Assembly (NCBI GenBank): GCA_012719035.1
Contig: JAAYBD010000030.1
Location: 62,001-126,000 of the forward strand
Origin: Clostridiales bacterium
GTDB taxonomy: Bacteria; Bacillota; Clostridia; Oscillospirales; Oscillospiraceae
Reading direction: 5' to 3'
DNA length: 64,000 nucleotides
Program-made: the position numbers and the translations under genes
Shown here: one piece after another, positions 44,067 to 52,170 of the stretch
Layout of the letters: the number at the start of each line of letters is the position of its first letter
Numbering within the stretch: the first letter of the stretch is position 1
The notes under the pieces: generated by a model
Told to the model about the DNA's origin: nothing
Databases searched by the model: none
Seen by the model: the letters and a program-made list of their open reading frames with translations, nothing else

Positions 44067-44348
44067 ATGAAGAGATATAATGGCAATACCGGCAGGGTCG
44101 AAAGAATACCTGAACCCGAGCCGTTAATGTCTGTGTCGTCTCCGGCTAACAGCAGCGGTGTCGCAAATTATGCAAAACCGCCGAGTCAGTCGGGTATTTT
44201 CGGCGGACTCGGCGGTTTGCTCTCAAAGTTCAGTATATCCTCCCTCGAAATTGAAGACCTGATTTTAATCGCGGTTTTATATCTTCTGTATAGAGAGAGC
44301 GGGGACATAGAATTTTTGCTGATAGCGGGAGCTATGCTTTTCCTTTAG
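44067..44348 (+). CDS. Small membrane protein 3 of a three-gene cassette
   Basis: A 93-residue protein with a polar N-terminus (RYNGNTGRVERIPEPEP), a Gly-rich segment (GIFGGLGGLLSK) and a C-terminal hydrophobic hairpin (DLILIAVLYLLYRESGD then IEFLLIAGAMLFL) that should insert in the membrane. GGGGAGG precedes the ATG, two bases after the preceding stop. Its 3' end overlaps the convergent 44332-45063 gene by 17 bases. The tail motif resembles short proteins I recall as common in Oscillospirales genomes, but I know no function. Confidence 0.7.
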   Translation: MKRYNGNTGRVERIPEPEPLMSVSSPANSSGVANYAKPPSQSGIFGGLGGLLSKFSISSLEIEDLILIAVLYLLYRESGDIEFLLIAGAMLFL

Positions 44349-45063
44349 AAGGTACTGCAAAAAAATCGTCCTGTGGTGTAGAAAGCTCCGTTGACACAGA
44401 CTCCATCGTGTTGGCAAGCTTTTCACCATAATATCTGTTTGATGATACAAGCAGTCCCGAATCTACAGAAACGTAGATTTGGTTTACATAATTTTGGTCA
44501 ATGCTTTTATATTCAACAAAAATGCACTGCTGCTCGTTCTTTTCAAAATAGCCTGCGTCAAGGATGTTTTCAACGGGAACGGACAGAACATCTTCATATG
44601 TGACAAGCCTTGAAAACATATCTATTTCTTTGCTCAGATTATTTTCCGACAGCTTTGAATGTAAAACAGAGGAAGAATCGTCATACCAGATATAAAGATC
44701 ATTTTCGATGATGAGGATGTTCTTGACGGTATTTTGTTCCGAATAGCTCATCCTAATATTATTGCCTTTTTTCCAAAGGCTAAAGTCGGACTCGCTCTCG
44801 CCGCCATCCCAATATGTTTTTATTTTATAGGTGCGGGAAAAGCTATCGGCCCGTTTCAAAATTGACAGGGCAGATTGTACTGTTTCGCGGTTTACCTCAG
44901 CGCGGATTATACTGTCTTCGCCGGTGTTTTCGCCATTTTCCCCGACAGGCGAGGGCATGACAATGGTATGTGAAATATTGGTAGGACCGTAAATCTTTAT
45001 TATTACGGCGACCGCCATTATAACAACAGCCGAAATGATACCGAAAATAACCCTCTTATTCAT
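44332..45063 (-). CDS. Membrane-anchored protein of unknown function
   Basis: A 243-residue protein with one N-terminal membrane helix (RVIFGIISAVVIMAVAVIIKI) and a ~200-residue external domain rich in beta-strand-like stretches (SFSRTYKIKTYWDG, ILIIENDLYIWYDDS, NQIYVSVDSGLLVSS). The pattern, with short strands and an outer-face position, resembles LolA/LppX-like or MucB-type folds, but this is only an impression. It is the last gene of the minus-strand transcript from the aminotransferase, overlapping wecB by four bases (ATGA), so a link to surface polysaccharide is likely. Confidence 0.75.
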   Translation of the reverse strand: MNKRVIFGIISAVVIMAVAVIIKIYGPTNISHTIVMPSPVGENGENTGEDSIIRAEVNRETVQSALSILKRADSFSRTYKIKTYWDGGESESDFSLWKKGNNIRMSYSEQNTVKNILIIENDLYIWYDDSSSVLHSKLSENNLSKEIDMFSRLVTYEDVLSVPVENILDAGYFEKNEQQCIFVEYKSIDQNYVNQIYVSVDSGLLVSSNRYYGEKLANTMESVSTELSTPQDDFFAVPSKGKA

Positions 45064-46205
45064 GGATGAAAATCCTCCGGGCGCCTATTGCTTACACCAA
45101 AACTGAAAAGTATGGCTTCCGAAATTCTGGAGCAGGCACGTCCGTCACCGTATGGGTTTACTGCCTTTGCCATGCGGTCATACATGGAATTGTCTGTAAG
45201 AAGTTTATAAGCCAGCTTATAAACCTGATCTTCATCAACACCGGCAAGCTGAACTGTACCCGCTTGGACCGCCTCCGGACGCTCAGTTTCACGTCTTAAA
45301 ACCAGAACGGGTTTGCCGAGGGCAGGAGCCTCCTCCTGCAGTCCGCCGCTGTCCGTCATCACAAAAAAGCTTTTTGACATCAGACGATGCATTTCCATGG
45401 CATCTAACGGCTCTATGAGACAGATGTTTGAAACGCTTCCGAGGTGTTTTTGAGCGGTTTCGCTCACATAAGGGCTGAGATGTACGGGATAGACAAACAA
45501 AACGTCGTTAAAAGTTTCCGCAAGGCGCTTTACGGTGCGAAAAATGCCTTCCATAGGTTCACCGTAGTTTTCGCGGCGGTGACATGTCATCGTTATCACG
45601 CGATGCGAGTCAAAATCAATATTTTTAAGAACGGGATTTGAAAATGTGCCATCACCGACAGTATATTTCATGGCGTCTATAACTGTGTTTCCGGTTATGA
45701 AAACATTGTCAGTGGTATTCTCGTTTTTTAAATTTTGCGCGTTTTGCGCTGTGGGGGCAAAATGATATTCGGCAAGTCTCCCGATCATACATCGGTTCAT
45801 TTCCTCGGGAAAAGGCGAATACCGGTCAAAGGTGCGGAGACCTGCTTCTACGTGACCGACCGGTATACGCTCGTAAAATGCGCACAGAGCGCCTGCAAAG
45901 GCGGTTGTCGTGTCACCATGGACGAGCACAAGGTCAGGCACTTCTTTCCGCAGAACGCCGCCCAGAGCGTCCAGAACGCGGCTTGTGATGTCTGAAAGGG
46001 TCTGTCCGGACTGCATGATGTCAAGGTCATAGTCGGGGACTATGGAAAAGCAGCTCAAAACGCCGTCCAGCATCTCGCGGTGCTGGGCGGTCACGCAGAC
46101 GATACACTCAAATTCAGGACGGCTTTTAAGCTCCAGAACCAGAGGAGCCATTTTTATTGCCTCCGGTCTTGTGCCAAAAACCAACATTACTTTAATGGGT
46201 TTCAT
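45060..46205 (-). CDS. wecB: UDP-N-acetylglucosamine 2-epimerase (non-hydrolysing)
   Basis: Converts UDP-GlcNAc to UDP-ManNAc, a precursor for teichoic-acid linkage units and capsule. The 381-residue product starts KVMLVFGTRPEAIKMAPLV and has VHGDTTTAFAGALCAFYERIPVGHVEAGLRT, SPFPEEMNR, TCHRRENYGEPM and TDSGGLQEEAP. The start is ATG 46205 after GGAGGATAAGA; the frame is open upstream only because it overlaps the tagO/wecA gene (14 bases). Together with the TagO-type enzyme it makes the GlcNAc-ManNAc linkage of wall teichoic acid or similar polymer, which an LCP protein (18.8 kb) could attach. Confidence 0.95.
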   Translation of the reverse strand: MKPIKVMLVFGTRPEAIKMAPLVLELKSRPEFECIVCVTAQHREMLDGVLSCFSIVPDYDLDIMQSGQTLSDITSRVLDALGGVLRKEVPDLVLVHGDTTTAFAGALCAFYERIPVGHVEAGLRTFDRYSPFPEEMNRCMIGRLAEYHFAPTAQNAQNLKNENTTDNVFITGNTVIDAMKYTVGDGTFSNPVLKNIDFDSHRVITMTCHRRENYGEPMEGIFRTVKRLAETFNDVLFVYPVHLSPYVSETAQKHLGSVSNICLIEPLDAMEMHRLMSKSFFVMTDSGGLQEEAPALGKPVLVLRRETERPEAVQAGTVQLAGVDEDQVYKLAYKLLTDNSMYDRMAKAVNPYGDGRACSRISEAILFSFGVSNRRPEDFHP

Positions 46206-47385
46206 TCTTATCCTCCAAGCACCCTGCGTTATCGGATATTTCTTGGGTCGCGGCATCAGGCGCCGCGTCCGGTGCAGCTTTGCTGTCAGGGGAGATTTCC
46301 GTACCGCTTTTGGTGATAGATGAAGTGTTTTCTTCTGTTCCGGTCTTGTGAAGCTTTCCGTATACAAAAGCCCATAAAAAAGCGCACAAGCAAAAGCCCA
46401 AAATAAGTATGAGAGCCTTAATCTCGCCGCTTGTCGTGATAACGACGGCAGCCAGACCCAGAATTCCGCTTATTGAGTATAAAACAGCAACTGCCTGCTT
46501 CTGATTGAGACCCATGTCAATAAGACGGTGGTGGAAGTGTCCTCTGTCCGGATGCATGGGGCTTTGACCTTTTAGCAAACGGCGGAAGAACGCAAAAACA
46601 GTATCAAACAGAGGTACGGCAATAGCAAGGAAAGGTACGGCAAAGGATACGACGGCATAAAACTTAAACAGTCCTAATATAGACATAGTCGCAAGCACAT
46701 ATCCCAAAAGAAGCGAGCCTGTATCGCCCATAAAAATCTTTGCGGGATTTAGGTTGTAGGGCATGAATCCTATGCACGCGCCGACAAGAGCGGCGAGGAC
46801 GATTGCCACGCTGCTGTCCGAAACCATAAGTGCTATGACAAGCATAGTGAGACTGCTGATTGCCGAAACACCGACAGCAAGACCGTCAAGCCCGTCAATG
46901 AGGTTGACGGAGTTTGTTATACCGACAATCCAGATGATTGTTATAGGAATGGAAAAAACACCCAAAGTCAAATATTCCGTCGCGCTCCAGACAGCAGGAT
47001 TTGCCAATATCTCGATTTTAACGCCATGCAGAACGGCAACAGATGCCGCGAGTATTTGAAAAGCGAGCTTTATCCATGCGTTCAGCGAAATCACGTCATC
47101 GACAGCGCCGGTTGCAACGATGATAACGCAGCCGAGCAGGATTCCCTGAAGCTGGCGGTCAATATCGACAAAGAGAAGAACGCTTAAAAGAAAGCCGAGA
47201 AAAATCGCAAGCCCGCCCATACGGGGAATGGGGTGATCGTGGATACGTCTTGCCTCCCCGGGAACATCCATAGCCCCGACTTTCTGCGCGAAAGCCTTGA
47301 CAATAGGCGTTGCGGCGAAGCTTATGATAAACCCGACCGCAATTGTCAGCAATATTCTTATTGTAAGCTCTGAGGTTGTGAGCAT
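46192..47385 (-). CDS. Undecaprenyl-phosphate N-acetylglucosamine 1-phosphate transferase (TagO/WecA)
   Basis: A polytopic MraY-family enzyme that starts teichoic acid or other glycopolymer synthesis by moving GlcNAc-1-P onto undecaprenyl phosphate. Of 397 residues, about 330 form ~10 membrane helices with the family's catalytic segments GAVDDVISLNAWIK, NSVNLIDGLDGLA and GDTGSLLLGY, and the cytoplasmic HPDRGHFHHRLI. The last ~55 residues (after VYGKLHKTGTEEN) are a low-complexity acidic tail not seen in most relatives. It overlaps wecB by 14 bases, implying coupled translation. Confidence 0.92.
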   Translation of the reverse strand: MLTTSELTIRILLTIAVGFIISFAATPIVKAFAQKVGAMDVPGEARRIHDHPIPRMGGLAIFLGFLLSVLLFVDIDRQLQGILLGCVIIVATGAVDDVISLNAWIKLAFQILAASVAVLHGVKIEILANPAVWSATEYLTLGVFSIPITIIWIVGITNSVNLIDGLDGLAVGVSAISSLTMLVIALMVSDSSVAIVLAALVGACIGFMPYNLNPAKIFMGDTGSLLLGYVLATMSILGLFKFYAVVSFAVPFLAIAVPLFDTVFAFFRRLLKGQSPMHPDRGHFHHRLIDMGLNQKQAVAVLYSISGILGLAAVVITTSGEIKALILILGFCLCAFLWAFVYGKLHKTGTEENTSSITKSGTEISPDSKAAPDAAPDAATQEISDNAGCLEDKNETH

Positions 47386-47451
47386 AATAAAACTGTCCTT
47401 TCACTGCGCGGAAACCGAGCAATTAAAGTATTATTTTCTGAGAAGAAAAGG

Positions 47452-48462
47452 TTATCTTTCTATAAAGCCTACCTTTTTATACACCTTTCTCAGTGTCTTG
47501 TTTGCGGTATAGGCAGCTTTTTCGGCGCCTTGCTTGTAAATACCTTCAAGATATGATTTATCCGCAATAAGACGCTCAGCCTCCTCGCGAATCGGGCGCA
47601 GAAGCTCTACAACGGCTTCTCCGACCTTGGTTTTAAATTCGCCGTAGCCCTTGCCGCAGAATTCCTTTTCGATATCTTCAAAGTTTTCTCCCGTTGCTAC
47701 GGAGTAGACCTGCATAAGGTTTGAAACGCCGGGTTTAGATTTAGGGTCACAGTGTACACAGGTATCACTGTCCGTTACTGCGCGCTTGAAACAGCGCATG
47801 ATTTCATCCGGCTGCTGCATAATATAGATGCATCCGCCGGGGTCTTTATCTGATTTCGACATTTTGCTTTCCGGCGATGTGAGACTCATGATGCGCGCGC
47901 CGACCTTGGGGATATATGGCTCCGGCATTTTGAAGACATCACCGTAGATTCCGTTGAAGCGTGTCGCGATATCGCGGCAGATTTCAACATGCTGCTTCTG
48001 ATCCTCGCCGACAGGCACGAGGTCCGTTTGATAAAGCAAAATGTCCGCTGCCATAAGCGCCGGATATGTGAAAAGTCCTGCGTTGATATTATCGGAGTTT
48101 TTGGCGCTTTTGTCCTTAAACTGCGTCATGCGCGAAAGCTCGCCAAACATGGTGTAGCAGTTTAATACCCATGCAAGTTCAGCGTGTGCGGGAACATGGC
48201 TTTGAACGAAGATTGTATTTTTTTGGGGATCAAGACCGCAGGCTATATACTGCGCGAGCTGGGCAATGGTACGGCGGCGCAGTTCCGCCGGATTTTGGCG
48301 TACCGTTATCGCATGCATATCTACTATACAGTAATAGCAGTTATAGCCATCGCAAAGCTCCACCCAGTTTTTAATGGCTCCGAGGTATGAGCCTAAGGTC
48401 AGGTCGCCGGAGGGCTGTATACCGCTGAATATCGTTTTTTTTACAAGTGCTTTTTCATCCAT
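47452..48462 (-). CDS. trpS: Tryptophanyl-tRNA synthetase
   Basis: Class I synthetase for tryptophan. The 336-residue product has the HIGH-type motif as SGIQPSGDLTLGSYLGA, the Trp-binding region DMHAITVRQNP, VPVGEDQKQHVEICRDIA and the KMSKS motif as SKMSKSDKDPGG. Length is normal. It lies 22 bases after the aminotransferase gene in the minus-strand operon and 66 bases before tagO/wecA. No T-box leader precedes it because it is internal to the transcript. Confidence 0.97.
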   Translation of the reverse strand: MDEKALVKKTIFSGIQPSGDLTLGSYLGAIKNWVELCDGYNCYYCIVDMHAITVRQNPAELRRRTIAQLAQYIACGLDPQKNTIFVQSHVPAHAELAWVLNCYTMFGELSRMTQFKDKSAKNSDNINAGLFTYPALMAADILLYQTDLVPVGEDQKQHVEICRDIATRFNGIYGDVFKMPEPYIPKVGARIMSLTSPESKMSKSDKDPGGCIYIMQQPDEIMRCFKRAVTDSDTCVHCDPKSKPGVSNLMQVYSVATGENFEDIEKEFCGKGYGEFKTKVGEAVVELLRPIREEAERLIADKSYLEGIYKQGAEKAAYTANKTLRKVYKKVGFIER

Positions 48463-48484
48463 TTTATCTTACCTTCATTATCAA

Positions 48485-49678
48485 TTATAGTCCAAGCTCT
48501 TTTGCCAGTTTTACAAAACCCGGAATTGAACCTTCTATTGTTTTCGGACTGACGCAATAGGCGATTCTGACATAGCCGGGGCAGGCAAATGAAGAGCCGG
48601 GAACAACGAGAATGTTGTATTTTTTTGCAAGATTGCAAAACTCTTTGTCATCACAGGGAGTTTTGACCCACATATAGAATGCGCCCTGAGGATATGCACA
48701 TTCAAAGCCCGCTTCTTTCAGACCATTATAGAGCAATTTCCGGTTCGAGTCATAAGCGTCTATATCTGTTCTCTCGTCAAGGCATTTTGCGACAGCCCGC
48801 TGCATAAGGGAGGGGGCGTTAACAAAGCCCAGAACGCGGTTTGCTATGCAGGCGGCATCGAAGATGAGTGAAAAATCATCTATTTCCGAGGGAATGACAA
48901 GATAGCCGATACGCTCTCCGGGAAGTGAAAGAGACTTTGACCACGAATAGCCGACTATTGTGTTTTGGTAAAAGCCAGTCAGCCATGGAACCTCCACACC
49001 GTCATAGGCAAGCTCTCTGTAAGGTTCGTCCGCGAGTATGAAAATTGGGTGACCGTATTCCCGCTGTTTTGATTCAAGTACGGCGGCAATGCTCTTTATG
49101 GTCTCTGCGGAGTATACGACTCCCGTCGGATTATTCGGGGAGTTTATGATAAGAGCCTTCGTTTTCGGCGTAATGGCCTTTCGGACAGCCTCTGCATCCG
49201 GCTGAAAATCTGCGGTGTTTGCGGGAACAACGACAAGGACACCATCGTAATTATTTACGTAGTTGCCGTATTCAAGGAAATATGGCGCCAGAGCAAGAAC
49301 CTCGTCGCCGGGATTTAAGAGGGTTTTGAGGATTACGTTAAGACCGCCTGCCGCGCCGACGGTCATAATAATATTGCCCGCGCCGAAGGAAGTTGCAAAT
49401 CGTTTATTCAATGAAGCGGCGACCGCTTCACGGACATCGGGGTAACCGGCGTTGGACATATAGCCATGCACCATTGTCGGGGATTCGCTTTCAAGAATGC
49501 CGCAAATCGCTTCCTTTATCTTTTCGGGAGCGGGAAAATTTGGATTTCCAAGGCTGAAATCAAATACGTTTTCCCTGCCGTAAAGAGCCGCAAGCCTGCC
49601 GCCTTCTTCAAACATTTCACGCACAGCCGAATTGCGCTGCGTGAGCCCAAACATTTTTTCTGAAATATGATGTGTCAT
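48485..49678 (-). CDS. Pyridoxal-phosphate aminotransferase, class I
   Basis: A 397-residue fold-type I aminotransferase. The PLP Lys lies in GYSWSKSLSLPGERIGY; other signatures are SPNNPTGVVYSAE, ILADEPYRELAYDG and the C-terminal Arg region YVRIAYCVSPKTIEGSI. It resembles the aspartate/tyrosine/methionine aminotransferase group, and the exact substrate cannot be told. It is the first gene of the minus-strand run ending at 44332 and is divergent from gltX. Confidence 0.88.
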   Translation of the reverse strand: MTHHISEKMFGLTQRNSAVREMFEEGGRLAALYGRENVFDFSLGNPNFPAPEKIKEAICGILESESPTMVHGYMSNAGYPDVREAVAASLNKRFATSFGAGNIIMTVGAAGGLNVILKTLLNPGDEVLALAPYFLEYGNYVNNYDGVLVVVPANTADFQPDAEAVRKAITPKTKALIINSPNNPTGVVYSAETIKSIAAVLESKQREYGHPIFILADEPYRELAYDGVEVPWLTGFYQNTIVGYSWSKSLSLPGERIGYLVIPSEIDDFSLIFDAACIANRVLGFVNAPSLMQRAVAKCLDERTDIDAYDSNRKLLYNGLKEAGFECAYPQGAFYMWVKTPCDDKEFCNLAKKYNILVVPGSSFACPGYVRIAYCVSPKTIEGSIPGFVKLAKELGL

Positions 49679-49744
49679 AATAGTATACCTCTCAGATGAT
49701 CCGCTAATATTCTAATTTATAATTGTACCACGTTTTATCACAGC

Positions 49745-49773
49745 TTGACAATCCCTGCCATATAAAATATTAT
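49745..49773 (+). promoter_or_regulatory. Sigma-A promoter of gltX
   Basis: A perfect TTGACA (49745-49750), 17-base spacer, TATTAT (49768-49773), followed by a leader of about 40 bases with AAAGGAG. It lies in the 142-base divergent gap between the aminotransferase and gltX. Confidence 0.85.
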
Positions 49774-49820
49774 ACTTGCATATGTATCATATTTGCGACA
49801 CAAAGGAGAATATATAGAGT

Positions 49821-51299
49821 ATGGATATGAAATGGTTTGAGGACATGGAGGCACGCATTCCGCGCGGTGAGGTAAGAACGCGCTTTGCCCCGAGTCCCAC
49901 AGGATATATGCACGTAGGAAATCTGCGCACTGCTCTTTACACATATCTTATAGCGAGAAAGAACAATGGAAAGTTTATCCTTAGGATAGAGGATACAGAT
50001 CAGGGAAGACTTGTTGAGGGCGCGACCGATGTTATATATAAAACTCTTGCCGATTGCGGTCTTACTCACGATGAAGGCCCCGATATCGGAGGTCCCGTTG
50101 GTCCTTATATACAGACAGAGCGGCGTGAAATTTACGGAAAATATGCGGAGCTCCTGCTCGAAAAGGGCGGAGCCTACCGCTGTTTCTGCCAAAAGCCGGA
50201 AAATGAAGAGCAAGAAAGCGAAGCCTTTAAAAAGCATGATAACCCATGTGCGCATCTCACAAAGGAAGAGTCCGATGCAAGGGCTGCTGCCGGAGAGCCG
50301 TTTGTCATCCGTCAGCGCATCCCGCACGAGGGAACAACGACCTTTCATGATGAGATTTTCGGCGTTATTACCGTCCCGAACGATACTCTGGACGAAAACG
50401 TACTGATAAAGTCAGACGGACTGCCGACCTATAATTTTGCGAATGTCATCGACGACCATCTTATGGGCATTACCCATGTTGTCAGAGGAAGCGAATATCT
50501 CGCCTCCACACCGAAGTACAATCTGCTTTACGAAGCCTTTGGATGGGAAGTTCCAAAATATGTTCATTGTTCCCCGGTTATGCGCGACCACCATAATAAG
50601 ATGAGCAAGCGCCACGGCGATCCGAGCTATGAGGATCTCATCGCGCAGGGCTATCTTACGGACGCCGTTTTGAATTACGTCGCGCTGCTTGGCTGGAGTC
50701 CCGGGGGAGAGCAGGAAATATATTCGCTCAGCGAGCTCTGCGAGGTTTTTGATACAGCAGGAATATCCAAATCACCTGCCATTTTTGACATTGAAAAGCT
50801 GACATACTTCAATTCGGAGTATATAAAGGCGCTCCCGCCGGAACGCTTTGTGGAACTTTCCGAGCCATATATCCGTCAAAATATAAAGAACCCCGCCATT
50901 AATATATCACTTTTCGCGCCTCTGCTGCAGCCGCGTACAGACAAGCTTACGGATATTCCCGAAAAAATCGACTTTTTTGATGAGCTTCCGGACTATGGTA
51001 TAGAACTTTATACCAATAAGAAATCCAAAACAGATGCGGCAGTATCACTTGAAATGCTGAATAAAGCACTGCCGGTTTTAGAAGCCATCGAAAACTGGAA
51101 CGAGGAAAATATCCATAGCGCACTTGTTTCCCTTGCTGAAACGCTTGGAGTTAAAAATGCTATGCTTATGTGGCCTGTGCGCATATCCGTTGCCGGGAAG
51201 ACAGTAACACCCGGAGGCGCTATTGAAATCTGCTATATTCTTGGCAAGGAAGAAACTATCAGACGTATGAGGGTCGGAATCGAAAAACTCAGCAGTTGA
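49821..51299 (+). CDS. gltX: Glutamyl-tRNA synthetase
   Basis: Class Ib synthetase. The 492-residue product has the HIGH-type motif FAPSPTGYMHVGNLRTALY, RIEDTDQGR, the catalytic-core VRGSEYLASTPKYNLLYEA and KMSKRHGDPSYED, then a C-terminal anticodon-binding domain. In Clostridia without glutaminyl-tRNA synthetase the same enzyme often also charges tRNA-Gln for amidation by GatCAB; this cannot be decided here. Tandem Met at 49821 and 49827 are alternative starts; both are twelve or more bases from AAGGAG. Confidence 0.97.
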   Translation: MDMKWFEDMEARIPRGEVRTRFAPSPTGYMHVGNLRTALYTYLIARKNNGKFILRIEDTDQGRLVEGATDVIYKTLADCGLTHDEGPDIGGPVGPYIQTERREIYGKYAELLLEKGGAYRCFCQKPENEEQESEAFKKHDNPCAHLTKEESDARAAAGEPFVIRQRIPHEGTTTFHDEIFGVITVPNDTLDENVLIKSDGLPTYNFANVIDDHLMGITHVVRGSEYLASTPKYNLLYEAFGWEVPKYVHCSPVMRDHHNKMSKRHGDPSYEDLIAQGYLTDAVLNYVALLGWSPGGEQEIYSLSELCEVFDTAGISKSPAIFDIEKLTYFNSEYIKALPPERFVELSEPYIRQNIKNPAINISLFAPLLQPRTDKLTDIPEKIDFFDELPDYGIELYTNKKSKTDAAVSLEMLNKALPVLEAIENWNEENIHSALVSLAETLGVKNAMLMWPVRISVAGKTVTPGGAIEICYILGKEETIRRMRVGIEKLSS

Positions 51300-51333
51300 G
51301 TCCGGCCGTAAAACCATTTTACAGGAGGACGAC

Positions 51334-51966
51334 ATGAAAAATCTGAAAATATTAATGCTTACAGCCGCCATACTTTGCTCAGCCATACTTTCGGGCTGTG
51401 CAAAGAAACAGGAACCTGATATTACATCACCTACGCCCGATACCAAGGAAAGTCCCGCTGTATCTGAGACTCCTGAAGTATCCAATGAACCTGTCAAGGA
51501 CTTTGTCATCAATGTTGAGGGCATGGAAGAAACGGTTTCTATGGAGCTGAAAGAATTTGATTTTTCCGCTTTAAATGGACCGAAAGTCAGTATCTATATT
51601 GATATGGAGAGATATCAGCTCGGCGAATTTGAGGGATATCAGATAGTTGTTCCCGTAGACAGCGGTGAAAATCCCATTGCTGATATGCAGATAGGCTTCC
51701 GGGCCGATAAGACGGTGGATGAGCTTGCACCCGATTTTCTCAGCGAAAGCTATGCCAACGAGTCTATTACCGATAACGGTGATGTAAAGCTTGATTCATA
51801 TACGGCAAGAAACCTTGTCGGCAAAGGCGAAGGCACGCTGTGGAACGCTTACCTGATCCAGACGGATAACGGGGTTCTTGAGATTACAATCCGCACTGAG
51901 ACAGAGGCAACGGAAGGACACGGAGCAAGACTTTTTGCCAGTGCAAAGACAATTAATATAAAATAA
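51334..51966 (+). CDS. Lipoprotein of unknown function
   Basis: A 210-residue secreted lipoprotein. The signal peptide (KNLKILMLTAAILCSAI) ends in the lipobox LSGC, and a Pro/Thr/Ser/Glu-rich linker (about 25-55) leads to a ~150-residue domain with beta-rich stretches (VSIYIDMERYQLGEF, YQIVVPVDSGENPIADMQIGF). AGGAGG precedes the ATG, 34 bases after gltX. I do not recognise the domain. A strong terminator follows. Confidence 0.8.
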   Translation: MKNLKILMLTAAILCSAILSGCAKKQEPDITSPTPDTKESPAVSETPEVSNEPVKDFVINVEGMEETVSMELKEFDFSALNGPKVSIYIDMERYQLGEFEGYQIVVPVDSGENPIADMQIGFRADKTVDELAPDFLSESYANESITDNGDVKLDSYTARNLVGKGEGTLWNAYLIQTDNGVLEITIRTETEATEGHGARLFASAKTINIK

Positions 51967-51996
51967 ACCAATCATACAATAAATTGACACAATTAA

Positions 51997-52038
51997 AAAC
52001 ACCTCTTTTGTGACAGAATAACCACAAAAGGGGTGTTT
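51997..52038 (+). terminator. Terminator after the lipoprotein gene
   Basis: A 16-bp stem with one G-U pair (51997-52012 with 52023-52038) and a ten-base loop, followed by ATCTTT. The right arm is shared with a second hairpin: GTTTATCT (52035-52042) can pair instead with AGATAAAC (52052-52059). Confidence 0.75.
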
Positions 52039-52170
52039 ATCTTTGCCTTGGAGATAAACACGGTAAATAGCAGTTTTACTCAATATTTAACGGAAAAAGA
52101 AACTGCTGGGCAAGACCCTCCGAAATGGGAGGGATAACGGATTGCGCAGTTTGGCGCGCGGGAGGTTGAC
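52035..52170 (+). promoter_or_regulatory. Structured leader upstream of ypeB with alternative pairings
   Basis: AGCAGTTT (52069-52076) pairs with AAACTGCT (52100-52107). The same AAACTGC (52100-52106) can instead pair with GCAGTTT (52146-52152), enclosing a separate hairpin CCCTCC (52116-52121) with GGGAGG (52128-52133). The second arm of the alternative stem lies nine bases before the GGGAGG ribosome site. Mutually exclusive stems next to the ribosome site resemble a riboswitch or thermosensor, but I cannot match a known class. The 204-base gap holds no convincing promoter. Confidence 0.4.

Noticed and set aside
51984..51989. TTGACA as a promoter for ypeB
   Set aside because: No -10 hexamer lies at proper spacing; the following bases form the lipoprotein terminator stem.
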